64,000 bases of DNA from Sphingomonas sp. Lineage in GTDB: Bacteria > Pseudomonadota > Alphaproteobacteria > Sphingomonadales > Sphingomonadaceae. Both the position numbers and the translations under genes were made by a program. The first letter of the stretch is position 1; every line of letters begins with the position of its first letter. The stretch spans positions 62,001 to 126,000 of the forward strand of contig NZ_JAHBZJ010000004.1 of the NCBI RefSeq assembly GCF_019635455.1, in the 5' to 3' direction. Positions 16,641-25,036 of this stretch are shown here, one piece after another. The notes under the pieces are model-generated. The model ran no database searches, had not been told where the DNA came from, and saw only the letters and a list, made by a program, of their open reading frames with translations.

Positions 16641-18616
16641 CCGCCGACCCTGCTCGCCTTCCACGCCGCCTGGATCATCAGCCGGGCGGCGTCGGCGCGC
16701 TTGCGGGCGAGCGCCATGTCGCTCTGGTTCGCGCGCGCGGCATCGCCTTCGAACCGGGCGGAGGTGCGCGCGGCAAGCGCCACCCGCGCCGGCGTGAGCG
16801 CCGCGCCCGGCCGGCCGGAGCGCAGCAGCGCGCGGGCGAACGGTTCGGCGATGTCGAGCGCTTGCGGGCTGTCGGTGCCATAGATCCGGGTGCTGGCGGC
16901 GAGTCGTTCGGCGAACAGGCCGGTCCCCTCCGCCTTGCCCTGCAAGGTCAGGTTGTTGGCGAGCGCCAGCAGCGCCTCCCGCCGATACTCGCCCTCCCAC
17001 GGGATCATGTCGTTCTGCTCGATCTTCTTGAGCAACAGGCGGCGGATCGGCTCCGCCTGCGCCGCGCGTCCTTCAAGTTCGAGCAGATGGGCGAGCCGCG
17101 CGCGCGCCGCGACATCGGCGCTGTCGAACATCGCGGCGATGTTCAGCTTCTCGTCGCTCTCGCCCAGCGCCAGCGCCTCGCGGACCACCTGCTCGGCGGG
17201 CGCGAACGCGCGGTTTTCCTCCAGCGCCAGCGCGTGGGTGAGGAGGAAGAACATGCGCTGCTCGCCGGCCAGATCCGCCTCTGCCCGCACCTTGGCGATG
17301 CCGGCGGTGGTAAAGGCCAGCGCCTCGGCCCGCTCGCCGCGCGCCAGCAGGATGCGCGCAATCCCCTCAAACGCCGCGCGCGTGTCGCTGCCCTCATAAT
17401 TGCTGTATTTGACCGACAGGTCCCAGATGCGGCGATAGAGCAATTCCGCCTCGCCATAGCGCGCCTGCGCCTCGATCGCCTTCGCCAGCGCGACGACATA
17501 GCCGAGCGCGCCGTTGGATTCGACGCCCCAGCGCTTCTCCGCGCTGGCCAGCAGCGGCGCCAGGATCGCCTCGGACTTGCCCGGCTCCCCGGTGTCGAGA
17601 TACAGCCGCGCCAGCACCGAACCGGCGCTTTCCAGCTTGATGTCGCCGGGCTTCAGCGTGCGCTGATACACCGGATAGACGCGTTCGTAGATGGCCAGCG
17701 TGGCGGCATTGCCGCTGCCCGTCTGCCCGGCGACATCGATCAGCTTGTCGGCGGCGGCGCGCGACAGCGTGGGGGAGGGGGATTCGCCGATCGCGCGCTG
17801 GACGGCGGCGATGCCCGCATCGGTTTCGCCCATCGCGAACATCAGCGCGAGTTCGGCATCGGCGGGCGGCGCACCGGCTTTGCGTGCCTTAACATAGGCC
17901 GCGCGCGCGCCGGCAAAGTCGCCATCGGTCCGCCGAATCTGGCCGAGCACACGATACAGGTTGCGGACCGGCTCTTCGGCACGCGCGCCCGGCCGGTCGA
18001 ACATGGCGACCGCGAATTCGGTCAGGCGGCGCGCGCGCGGCTTGTCCTCGCCTCCCCAGTTGACGACGCTCTGCGCACGCTGGGCGATGTCCCGGGCGAA
18101 CGCCTGCTCGAACGCCGGGTTGGTCGCGGCGGCGAACGGCGCGATGAATGCCCGCGCCCGCGCTTCCTCGCCCGCCAGCACCAGGCCATAGGTCATGAAG
18201 AAGATGTCGTCGATATCGTCGAGCGGAACCGGCCCGGTCTCGCTGGCACGGGCGGCGGCCCCCTTTATCCGATAGGCGGAAGTGAGCCAGGCCCAGCGCG
18301 CGAAGGTCTTGAAATCGCGCGCCTTCATCGCCGCTGTCCGCGCCGCCAGCCAGCGCGAATACACCTCGAACTGGGTCTGCCCTTCCAGCCTGGGGATATC
18401 CTCCGCCGGACCCGCGATCGCCAGCGCCTGGGTGACGAGGGGCAGTGCCTCTGTGCGCTGACCGGCGATCAGCCGTTCGATCGCCTGCACCATCAACGCG
18501 TCGGCGCGCGCTTGGTCCTGCGGTGCGACAATGGGTGGTGCCGGCGGCGCGGCGTCCTGGGCCAGTGCGGGGACGGCGAGCGCCAGCGTCAGGGCGAGGG
18601 CGGCGGTGATGCGCAT
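16637..18616 (-). CDS. Exported TPR-repeat protein
   Basis: A 659-residue protein with a signal peptide cleaved near AVPALA-QD. The body contains several TPR-like helix pairs: ALPLVTQALAIAG near 55, DFAGARAAYVKARKAG near 240, PGKSEAILAPLLASAEKRWG near 350 and YGEAELLYRRIWDLS near 390. The C-terminal block (SPQALDIAEPFARALLRSGR to AARLMIQAAW) is shared with the downstream gene. The pair looks like a duplication with divergence of the N-terminal part. Partners and role are unknown. A 79-base gap separates it from the flavoprotein gene upstream. Confidence 0.82.
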   Translation of the reverse strand: MRITAALALTLALAVPALAQDAAPPAPPIVAPQDQARADALMVQAIERLIAGQRTEALPLVTQALAIAGPAEDIPRLEGQTQFEVYSRWLAARTAAMKARDFKTFARWAWLTSAYRIKGAAARASETGPVPLDDIDDIFFMTYGLVLAGEEARARAFIAPFAAATNPAFEQAFARDIAQRAQSVVNWGGEDKPRARRLTEFAVAMFDRPGARAEEPVRNLYRVLGQIRRTDGDFAGARAAYVKARKAGAPPADAELALMFAMGETDAGIAAVQRAIGESPSPTLSRAAADKLIDVAGQTGSGNAATLAIYERVYPVYQRTLKPGDIKLESAGSVLARLYLDTGEPGKSEAILAPLLASAEKRWGVESNGALGYVVALAKAIEAQARYGEAELLYRRIWDLSVKYSNYEGSDTRAAFEGIARILLARGERAEALAFTTAGIAKVRAEADLAGEQRMFFLLTHALALEENRAFAPAEQVVREALALGESDEKLNIAAMFDSADVAARARLAHLLELEGRAAQAEPIRRLLLKKIEQNDMIPWEGEYRREALLALANNLTLQGKAEGTGLFAERLAASTRIYGTDSPQALDIAEPFARALLRSGRPGAALTPARVALAARTSARFEGDAARANQSDMALARKRADAARLMIQAAWKASRVGG

Positions 18617-18695
18617 CGAATTTCTCCGGCACGCTGTGTGGCAGTGCGGGAACCGGTCGGCAACAGTCAGGACCGGGCGGGTCCGCGCAATGATA

Positions 18696-19901
18696 TCAGA
18701 TCGCCTGTCCCGCCGCCCAGCCGCTCGACCAGGCCCATTGGAAATTATAGCCGCCGAGCCAGCCGGTGACGTCCACCGCCTCGCCGATCGCGTACAGGCC
18801 GGTAACCGTGCGCGCCTCCATCGTCTGCGACGAAAGCTCGGCGGTGCTGATCCCGCCGATCGTCACCTCCGCCTTCGCGAACCCTTCGGTCCCATTGGGG
18901 TGGAAGCGCCAGGAGGCGAGGCGGCGTTCGGCGTCGGCAAGCCGCCTGTCCGGGGTGTTGGCGAGTTCGCCGTCGAGCGCCAGCTGGTGCGTCAGCGTGT
19001 CGGCGAGGCGGGTCGGGAGCGCGTCGCCGAGTAGCCTGCGCAGGCTGATGCGGGGTGCGGCGCGCTTGGCGTCGATCAACCAGCCGGGCGCGCGATCGGG
19101 CAGGAAATCGATCTCAACCGGCTCGCCATGCCGCCAATAGGAGCTGATCTGGAGGATGGCGGGACCCGAAAGACCGCGATGGGTGAACAATGCGGCTTCG
19201 CGAAACCTGACCTTGCCCGCGCGCGCCTCGACCGGCGCGGCGACGCCCGACAGGTCCCGGAACAGGATCTCGTCCCCGCCGAGGGTAAGGGGGACGAGCG
19301 CGGGGCGGGGCTCGACCACCTTCAGGCCAAAGCTGCGGGCCAGGTCATAGGCAAGGCCGGTCGCGCCCATTTTCGGGATCGACGGACCGCCCGTGGCGAT
19401 GATGAGCGCCGGGGCGGTGGCGATGCGATCGCCCCATGTCACCCGGTAGCCGCCATCGGCATGGGCCACATCGCGGATTGCGTGGCCGAGCGCGATCTCG
19501 ACCCCGGCCCGTGCGCATTCCTCGCACAGCATCGCCACGATCTGCTGCGCGCTGCCGTCGCAGAACAGCTGGCCCAGCGTCTTTTCGTGCCAGGCGATGC
19601 CATGGCGATCGACCAGGGCGATGAAATCATGCTGGGTATAGCGACGCAGCGCCGACTTGGCGAAATGGGGGTTGGCGGACAGATACCGGTCGGGCGCGAC
19701 GCCCAGATTGGTGAAATTGCACCGCCCGCCGCCGGAGATCAGGATTTTCTTGCCCACCCGATCGGCGTGATCGATCAGCAACACCCGCCGGCCGCGCTGC
19801 CCGGCGGTGAGCGCGCACATCAGGCCGGCGGCACCTGCGCCGAGGATGATGGCGTCATAGGAGGTGGGGGTGGTCAGGGCGGCCTCCGGGTCATCCGTCA
19901 C
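18696..19901 (-). CDS. BaiN/HI0933 (YhiN)-family NAD(P)/FAD-dependent oxidoreductase
   Basis: A 401-residue flavoprotein. The FAD dinucleotide fold is at the N-terminus (YDAIILGAGAAGLMCAL), followed by the family signature GKKILISGGGRCNFTN near residue 52. The C-terminal TVTGLYAIGEAVDVTGWLGGYN binds the flavin, and AWSSGWAAGQAI ends the protein. The biological reaction of most members is not established. The start is GTG at 19901, just inside a genome-type palindrome, which makes the exact start less sure. The stop is 79 bases upstream of the TPR pair. Confidence 0.88.
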   Translation of the reverse strand: MTDDPEAALTTPTSYDAIILGAGAAGLMCALTAGQRGRRVLLIDHADRVGKKILISGGGRCNFTNLGVAPDRYLSANPHFAKSALRRYTQHDFIALVDRHGIAWHEKTLGQLFCDGSAQQIVAMLCEECARAGVEIALGHAIRDVAHADGGYRVTWGDRIATAPALIIATGGPSIPKMGATGLAYDLARSFGLKVVEPRPALVPLTLGGDEILFRDLSGVAAPVEARAGKVRFREAALFTHRGLSGPAILQISSYWRHGEPVEIDFLPDRAPGWLIDAKRAAPRISLRRLLGDALPTRLADTLTHQLALDGELANTPDRRLADAERRLASWRFHPNGTEGFAKAEVTIGGISTAELSSQTMEARTVTGLYAIGEAVDVTGWLGGYNFQWAWSSGWAAGQAI

Positions 19902-19923
19902 CCCGGCTCAAGGCCGGGGTGAC
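19897..19923. repeat. Palindromic repeat overlapping a start codon
   Basis: Arms GTCACCCCGGC (19897-19907) and GCCGGGGTGAC (19913-19923) pair perfectly around a 5-base loop. The GTG start of the flavoprotein gene falls inside the left arm. The sequence resembles the ends of the larger repeat at 49497-49593 (GTCATCCCGGC), suggesting one family of small intergenic palindromes. Confidence 0.6.
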
Positions 19924-19933
19924 GACAAGAAAG

Positions 19934-20116
19934 TCACCGCAGCTTGGCGATGGCCAGCCCGTCTTCCTTGGCGCGCGCCTTCACCGATTCCTCGCTGCGG
20001 GTCAGCGCCTTGGCGATCGCCTTGAGCGCCATGCCCTTCTTCGCCAGCGTGTGGAGCTTTTGGACCTCGTCCTGTCGCCAGGGTTGGCGGTGCCGTTCGA
20101 ACTTGCCCTCAGCCAT
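19934..20116 (-). CDS. Small conserved HTH-like protein
   Basis: A 60-residue basic protein. The pattern WRQDEVQKLHTLAKKGMALKAIAKALTRSEESVKARA looks like a single three-helix homeodomain or SANT-like HTH, with the recognition helix at about 36-50. Its ATG overlaps the end of map by 8 bases, so it is probably expressed with map. DNA binding is plausible but not shown. Confidence 0.72.
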   Translation of the reverse strand: MAEGKFERHRQPWRQDEVQKLHTLAKKGMALKAIAKALTRSEESVKARAKEDGLAIAKLR

Positions 20117-20936
20117 AGGGCGGATTGTGGAGGCCGGCCGGGCTTTGCGTGAAAATCTCGCACCCGTCCTCGGTAATGCCGATCGAATGTTCGAACTGCG
20201 CGGAGAGCGAGCGGTCGCGCGTCACCGCCGTCCAGCCATCGTCGAGCATCTTCACGTCGGGGCGGCCGATATTGATCATCGGTTCGATGGTGAAGAACAT
20301 GCCGGGCCGCAGTTCGGGGCCGGTGCCGGGACGACCGACATGGACGACCTCCGGCGCGTCGTGGAACACGCGGCCCACGCCATGGCCACAGAAGTCGCGG
20401 ACGACGCCATAGCGGTGCTTTTCCGCATGCCGCTGGATCGCATAGCCGATATCGCCCATCATATTGCCGGGCTTCGCCATCTCGATGCCGATCATCAGAC
20501 ACTCATAGGTGACATCGACCAGCCGGCGCGCCTTCAACGGGACGTCGCCGACCAGATACATGCGGCTGGTATCGCCGTGCCATCCGTCGAGCAGCGGGGT
20601 CACGTCGATATTGACGATGTCGCCGTCCTTCAGCGTCTTCGCGCCGGGGATGCCGTGGCACACGACATGGTTGATGCTGATGCAGCAGCTGTGCGTGTAG
20701 CCCCGATAGCCCAGCGTCGCCGGGACCGCGCCGCCGTCGAGCGTCATCTTGCGGACGATGTCGTCCAGTTCCGCCGTGGTCACGCCGGGAACGACATGCG
20801 GCACCAGCGCGTCGAGGATTTCGGCCGCCAGCCGCCCGGCCCGCCGCATCCCCTCAAACCCGTCCGGGCCATAGAGCTTGATCGCCCCGTCGCGGGCGAA
20901 GTTGGTATCGGCCGTCACGGCAACATATTCGGTCAT
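20109..20936 (-). CDS. map: Methionine aminopeptidase type I
   Basis: A 275-residue cytosolic metalloenzyme that removes the initiator methionine. The two metal ions are held by residues recognisable in the sequence: the substrate histidine in YTHSCCISIN, aspartates in NIDVTPLLDGWHGDTS, histidine in GHGVGR, and glutamates in EPMINIG and near the C-terminus (SIGITEDG). Length is normal for a type Ia enzyme with a short N-terminal extension. It is divergent from the CinA-like gene with 64 bases between start codons, and couples to the small HTH-like gene downstream. Confidence 0.96.
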   Translation of the reverse strand: MTEYVAVTADTNFARDGAIKLYGPDGFEGMRRAGRLAAEILDALVPHVVPGVTTAELDDIVRKMTLDGGAVPATLGYRGYTHSCCISINHVVCHGIPGAKTLKDGDIVNIDVTPLLDGWHGDTSRMYLVGDVPLKARRLVDVTYECLMIGIEMAKPGNMMGDIGYAIQRHAEKHRYGVVRDFCGHGVGRVFHDAPEVVHVGRPGTGPELRPGMFFTIEPMINIGRPDVKMLDDGWTAVTRDRSLSAQFEHSIGITEDGCEIFTQSPAGLHNPPYG

Positions 20937-21000
20937 GCGGCGGCATATAGACGAACCCGTGCCGCTTTTCGAGGGGGCATGCGCGCGCTATGGCGTGCGC

Positions 21001-21756
21001 ATGGGTGAGCGCATCTGGACCGCAGGGCTGGTGGTGATCGGCGACGAGATACTCTCGGGCCGCACACAGGACAGGAATGTCGCACAGATCGCCGTCTGGC
21101 TGAACGTTCAGGGAATCCGCCTGTCCGAAGTGCGGATCGTTCCCGATGTGGAGGCGCGCATCGTCGAGGCGGTGAACGCGGTCCGGACCGGCTATGACTA
21201 TTGCTTCACCACCGGCGGAATCGGGCCGACGCATGACGACATCACCGTCGATGCGATCGCCGCCGCGCTCGGCGTCGGGGTGGTCATCCATCCCGAGGCG
21301 CGTGACGCGCTGGAGCGGCATTACGCGACGCGTGGCGGCCTTACCGACGCACGGTTGCGGATGGCGCGCGTGCCGGACGGGGCGGACCTGATCCCCAACC
21401 GCATGTCGGGTGCGCCGGGCATCCGGGTGGGCAATGTGCTGATCCTCGCCGGGGTGCCGCACATCACCGCCGGGATGCTCGACGCGCTGACCGGCACGCT
21501 GGAGGGTGGGGCGCCGGTGGTCAGCGGCACGCTGGGCTGCTGGGTGGCGGAGAGCGAGGTTGCCGAGCTGCTCCGAACCACCGAACGGGCGCATCCGGGC
21601 GTCGCCATCGGCAGCTACCCCTTTTTTCGCGAGGGCAGGGTCGGGGCGAACTTCGTCGTGCGTGCGACCGATCAGCAGCTGGTGGACCGCTGCCTCGCGG
21701 ATCTTGGCCGGCAGTTGCTGGCAGTGGGTCGCGATCCGGTGCCGGGCGGCATCTGA
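21001..21756 (+). CDS. CinA-like molybdopterin-binding domain protein
   Basis: A 251-residue protein of the competence/damage-inducible protein A N-terminal type. Motifs include LVVIGDEILSGRTQDRN and FTTGGIGPTHDDITVDAIA, the ligand-binding loop of the MoaB/Mog fold. The C-terminal nicotinamide-mononucleotide deamidase domain of full-length CinA is missing, so the function (in other bacteria ADP-ribose pyrophosphatase or cofactor-related) is open. The ATG at 21001 gives the family N-terminus; the frame is open further upstream but would overlap map. Confidence 0.87.
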   Translation: MGERIWTAGLVVIGDEILSGRTQDRNVAQIAVWLNVQGIRLSEVRIVPDVEARIVEAVNAVRTGYDYCFTTGGIGPTHDDITVDAIAAALGVGVVIHPEARDALERHYATRGGLTDARLRMARVPDGADLIPNRMSGAPGIRVGNVLILAGVPHITAGMLDALTGTLEGGAPVVSGTLGCWVAESEVAELLRTTERAHPGVAIGSYPFFREGRVGANFVVRATDQQLVDRCLADLGRQLLAVGRDPVPGGI

Positions 21757-21799
21757 CCGCCTTTACCGTCGCTTCATTCAGTTCGGTTAATCGGGCGCG

Positions 21800-22888
21800 A
21801 TGGAAGCGCCACCCGCGATCAGCGTCATCATGCCGGTCTATAATGGCGCGACGCATCTCGCCGCGACGCTCGACAGCCTGTGGGCGCAGCGCTTTCCCGA
21901 TTTCGAGCTGATCCTGGTCGATGACGGATCGACCGACGGCACGCGCGATCTGATCGCGGCGCAGCGCGATCCGCGCATCCGGGCGATCTTCGCCGAACGC
22001 AATATGGGGCCGGTGGCGGCGCGCAATCGCGCGGCGGGCGAGGCGCGGGGGCGGTATATCGCCGCGCTGGATGCCGACGATCTTGCCCTGCCGGACCGGT
22101 TCGCGCGGCAGGTCGCGCTGCTGGACGCGGATCGGAGTGTCGCGATGGTCGCGACCGCGGCGGAGTTCCTGCTGGAGGGCGGGCGGCTTCGCCCCTCGTC
22201 GGTGCCGGCGGAAACATCGCCTGGCTTTCTCGACTGGCTGTTGCGGTTCGGAAATCCGATCCTGTGGTCCAGCGTGATGATCCGTGCCGATGCGGCCCGC
22301 CGGCTCGATCCCTTCATGCGCCGCGAGCGCATGTTCGCGGAGGATTTCGATTTCCACCATCGCATCCGTTCCCACGGCCGGATCGCGCGCATCGACGAAG
22401 TGCTGCTCCAGTATCGCTGCCACGCCGGCGGCATCTCCCAGCGCAGCCGCACGCGGATGGCGACCCGTGCCGCCGCCGTGCTGCGCGACGTCAACGCCGA
22501 CGTCTGGGGGGCAGAGGCGTCGTTCCTGGCGCGGCAGGTGGTGCGCTACCTCATGCTTGAGGAGCCGGTCGGCGACGCGGCGACGCTCGCCAATGTGATC
22601 CGCGCTGTCGCCCTGTTGCCGCCGCCCGCCGACGAACGGGGCATGTCCCTCGCCGCCGCGCATCTTGGCCGGCTCTATCTCCGGCTCGCCCGTGCCGGCG
22701 TGCGCAGCGGCTGGCTTTCGCTCGCCGATCTGTCCCGGCTGCGCTCCGCCGGGATGGAAGGCCCTGGTCTGCCTGGCGTGCAATGGCGCGCGGTCGGGTT
22801 GGCGCGCGCGATCTGGCGCGAACGCAACGGCATCGGCGCGACCGTTCAGGGGGTGGCGCCGACCATGGCCGCCTGGGCCTTGCCCTGA
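21800..22888 (+). CDS. Family 2 glycosyltransferase
   Basis: A 362-residue GT-A fold enzyme. ISVIMPVYNGATHLAATLDSL opens the nucleotide-sugar domain, FELILVDDGSTDGT and the DADD metal motif (AALDADDLALPDRF) follow. A C-terminal half with about 140 residues of helical sequence completes it. No strong membrane segment is visible. Acceptor and sugar cannot be told from sequence; a role in surface polysaccharide is a guess. It stands alone, 43 bases after the CinA-like gene and convergent with the next gene. Confidence 0.88.
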   Translation: MEAPPAISVIMPVYNGATHLAATLDSLWAQRFPDFELILVDDGSTDGTRDLIAAQRDPRIRAIFAERNMGPVAARNRAAGEARGRYIAALDADDLALPDRFARQVALLDADRSVAMVATAAEFLLEGGRLRPSSVPAETSPGFLDWLLRFGNPILWSSVMIRADAARRLDPFMRRERMFAEDFDFHHRIRSHGRIARIDEVLLQYRCHAGGISQRSRTRMATRAAAVLRDVNADVWGAEASFLARQVVRYLMLEEPVGDAATLANVIRAVALLPPPADERGMSLAAAHLGRLYLRLARAGVRSGWLSLADLSRLRSAGMEGPGLPGVQWRAVGLARAIWRERNGIGATVQGVAPTMAAWALP

Positions 22889-22894
22889 TCGCCG

Positions 22895-24022
22895 CTACAG
22901 CTGGGGCAGGATCAGATATTTCTCGCCCGTCGCGCGGCGCACATAGCCGGCGATGATGTCTGGCTGGACCGCATCCTCCAGGCTGATGCGGCGCGTGTAG
23001 CGGCTGGCAAAGGTGGTGCGGATCTCCGCGCCGACGCGCGCGCGCATCCGCATCACCTCCTCCATCCCGGCCTGTTGCAGATAGGGCGTGAGCAGCCAGC
23101 CGCCCATGCCCCACGCAAAGCCGAAATTGCGCGTCACTTCGGTCGGCGCGGTGTTCAGGCTGCCATAGATATGGACATGCTTCATCGTCGTGCTGCCATA
23201 GGGGCCGCTGGCGGGATTGGTCCGCACCGCCGCCGCCTCCATCGCCGACAGGATCTGTCCCGCCAGCCGGCCGCCCCCGATCGCGTCGAACGCCAGATAT
23301 GCCTGCGTTTCCGCGATCGCGTCGATCAGTGCCGGCAGGAAATCCGGCGCGCTGCTGTCCAGCACGTGGGTCGCGCCGATGCCGCGCAGCAGATCGGCCT
23401 GTGCGGCACTGCGCACGATATTGACCAGCGGGACCCCCTCGCTCGCGGTCAGCTTGACCAGCATCTGTCCCAGATTGGAGGCGGCGGCAGTGTGGACGAT
23501 GCCGCGATAGCCGTCGCGCCGCATCGTGCCGACCATTGCCAGCGCGGTCATCGGATTGACGAACGAGGACGCGCCCTCCTCCGCGCTGACCCCGTCGGGC
23601 AGTACCAGGCATTCCTGCGCGCGGGCGAGACGATATTGGGTGTAGCAACCGCCGCCGGCGATCGCGACCGTCTTGCCGATCATCGCCTGTGCGGCGGGGG
23701 CGTTGCCCGCGGCGACCACCGTCCCGGCCCCCTCATTGCCGATCGGCAGCGGCTTGCCGAGCCGGGGCGCGACGTGGCGCCGAAGCGCCTGTGGGATCGG
23801 CGCGCGTGCGCCATAGCCGAGCGAACTCAGCTCGCCGGTGTCCGCGACGCTGAACATGACCCCCAGGTCGGAGGGGTTGATCGGGGTCGCCTCGATCCGG
23901 ATCAGGACTTCGTCGCCCGACGGGGTCGGCACCGGCAATTCGCGCAGCGTTACCTCGATCGCGCCGTCCTCGGTCGCGGTGGAAACGAGCTGGCGTTCGG
24001 TCGCCGGAAGCGGATCGGGCAT
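22895..24022 (-). CDS. MDR-family (quinone/enoyl reductase-like) oxidoreductase
   Basis: A 375-residue medium-chain dehydrogenase/reductase. An N-terminal GroES-like domain (EVLIRIEATPINPSDLG) is followed by an NADPH-binding Rossmann fold (GIVHTAAASNLGQMLVKL, NIVRSAAQADLLRGIGATHVLDSS). The cysteine and histidine ligands of zinc alcohol dehydrogenases are absent, so it is of the zinc-independent quinone- or enoyl-reductase kind. The start at 24022 has GGAG at 8 bases; upstream in-frame starts lack this. Substrate unknown. Confidence 0.85.
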   Translation of the reverse strand: MPDPLPATERQLVSTATEDGAIEVTLRELPVPTPSGDEVLIRIEATPINPSDLGVMFSVADTGELSSLGYGARAPIPQALRRHVAPRLGKPLPIGNEGAGTVVAAGNAPAAQAMIGKTVAIAGGGCYTQYRLARAQECLVLPDGVSAEEGASSFVNPMTALAMVGTMRRDGYRGIVHTAAASNLGQMLVKLTASEGVPLVNIVRSAAQADLLRGIGATHVLDSSAPDFLPALIDAIAETQAYLAFDAIGGGRLAGQILSAMEAAAVRTNPASGPYGSTTMKHVHIYGSLNTAPTEVTRNFGFAWGMGGWLLTPYLQQAGMEEVMRMRARVGAEIRTTFASRYTRRISLEDAVQPDIIAGYVRRATGEKYLILPQL

Positions 24023-24132
24023 GGCATTCTCCATCGGATTTTCCGCCGCATACCGGAAATTCGAAACAAGGTTCAAGCGGCGACGGCCAGAAACTCCTCG
24101 CGTTCGCGGCGGCTTTACGTTAAGGTCAACCT

Positions 24133-24546
24133 ATGTCCCGTGCCGCGCCCTTCGACGTTCCGATCCCGGTCGATCCGGCGGACATCGATTTCATGGGACA
24201 TGTCAACAACGCCAGCTACCTCAAATGGGTGCAGGAAGCGGTGTTGAACCACTGGCAGAAGCTGGCGCCGGCCGAAGAGGTGGCGAAGCACCTGTGGGTC
24301 GCGCTCAAGCACGAGATCACCTATCGCAAGCCGGCGTTCCTGAACGACGAGGTCGTCGCCACGGTCCTGCTCGAAAAGGTGCAGGGCGTGCGGGCGTTCT
24401 ACGAAACGATCATCCGCCGCGGTGACGAGGTGCTGGCCGAGGTCAAGTCGAGCTGGTGCTGCATCGATGCGCAGACGCTGCGCCCGGCGCGCATCGCCGA
24501 ACATATCGTCGAGCATTTCTTCGGGCGCGACGCCTCAGCCGACTGA
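24133..24546 (+). CDS. Hotdog-fold acyl-CoA thioesterase
   Basis: A 137-residue protein with the 4-hydroxybenzoyl-CoA thioesterase/YbgC signature: DIDFMGHVNNASYLKWVQEA, where the aspartate near residue 18 is the usual catalytic residue. It hydrolyses an acyl-CoA; specificity cannot be read. It is divergent from the MDR gene (110-base gap) and its stop directly abuts the convergent gene at 24547, leaving no room for a separate terminator. Confidence 0.87.
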   Translation: MSRAAPFDVPIPVDPADIDFMGHVNNASYLKWVQEAVLNHWQKLAPAEEVAKHLWVALKHEITYRKPAFLNDEVVATVLLEKVQGVRAFYETIIRRGDEVLAEVKSSWCCIDAQTLRPARIAEHIVEHFFGRDASAD

Positions 24547-25026
24547 TCAGAGCCAGCGCGGCACGCGATTGACATAGTTGAGATAGGCGACGCCGAACCT
24601 GCCGGCCATATAGCGCTCCTCACGCACGATCACCCCGTAATGAACGAGGATCGTCAGCGGGACGAGCAGCCAGAGCGCGACCGGCGCGTCGAACGCCACC
24701 GTGAGCGACAGATAGATCAGCGTCATCCCCAGATACATGGGATTGCGGGTCGCGCGATAGATGCCCTGCGCGACGAAGGCGGTGGTCGGGCGCCAGGGCG
24801 GGGCGGGGGTTCCGGCCTGGCGAAAACGTAATGCGGCGGCGGCGATCAATCCGGCACCGGCCAGCGCGAACAGCGGTACGACCGTCCAGCGCAGCGACGT
24901 GGGCATGTCGAACCCCTGGGTACGCACCCACAGATATTCCAGCATGATGCCGATCGCCAGCGTGCCGGCATAGAGCAGCGGGGGCGGGGCGATCACGCCG
25001 GCAGTGTCGGGCTTCGTTTCGGTCAT
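24547..25026 (-). CDS. Isoprenylcysteine carboxyl methyltransferase-like membrane protein
   Basis: A 159-residue integral membrane protein with four or five hydrophobic segments. The motif GIYRATRNPMYLGMTLIY and the C-terminal EERYMAGRFGVAYLNYVNRVPRWL match the ICMT/PEMT family that methylates lipids or proteins using S-adenosylmethionine. Start chosen at ATG 25026; the open frame continues upstream inside the RDD gene. It follows that gene by 10 bases and is probably the last member of the long minus-strand operon. Confidence 0.85.
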   Translation of the reverse strand: MTETKPDTAGVIAPPPLLYAGTLAIGIMLEYLWVRTQGFDMPTSLRWTVVPLFALAGAGLIAAAALRFRQAGTPAPPWRPTTAFVAQGIYRATRNPMYLGMTLIYLSLTVAFDAPVALWLLVPLTILVHYGVIVREERYMAGRFGVAYLNYVNRVPRWL

Positions 25027-25036
25027 GCTGCGTCCC

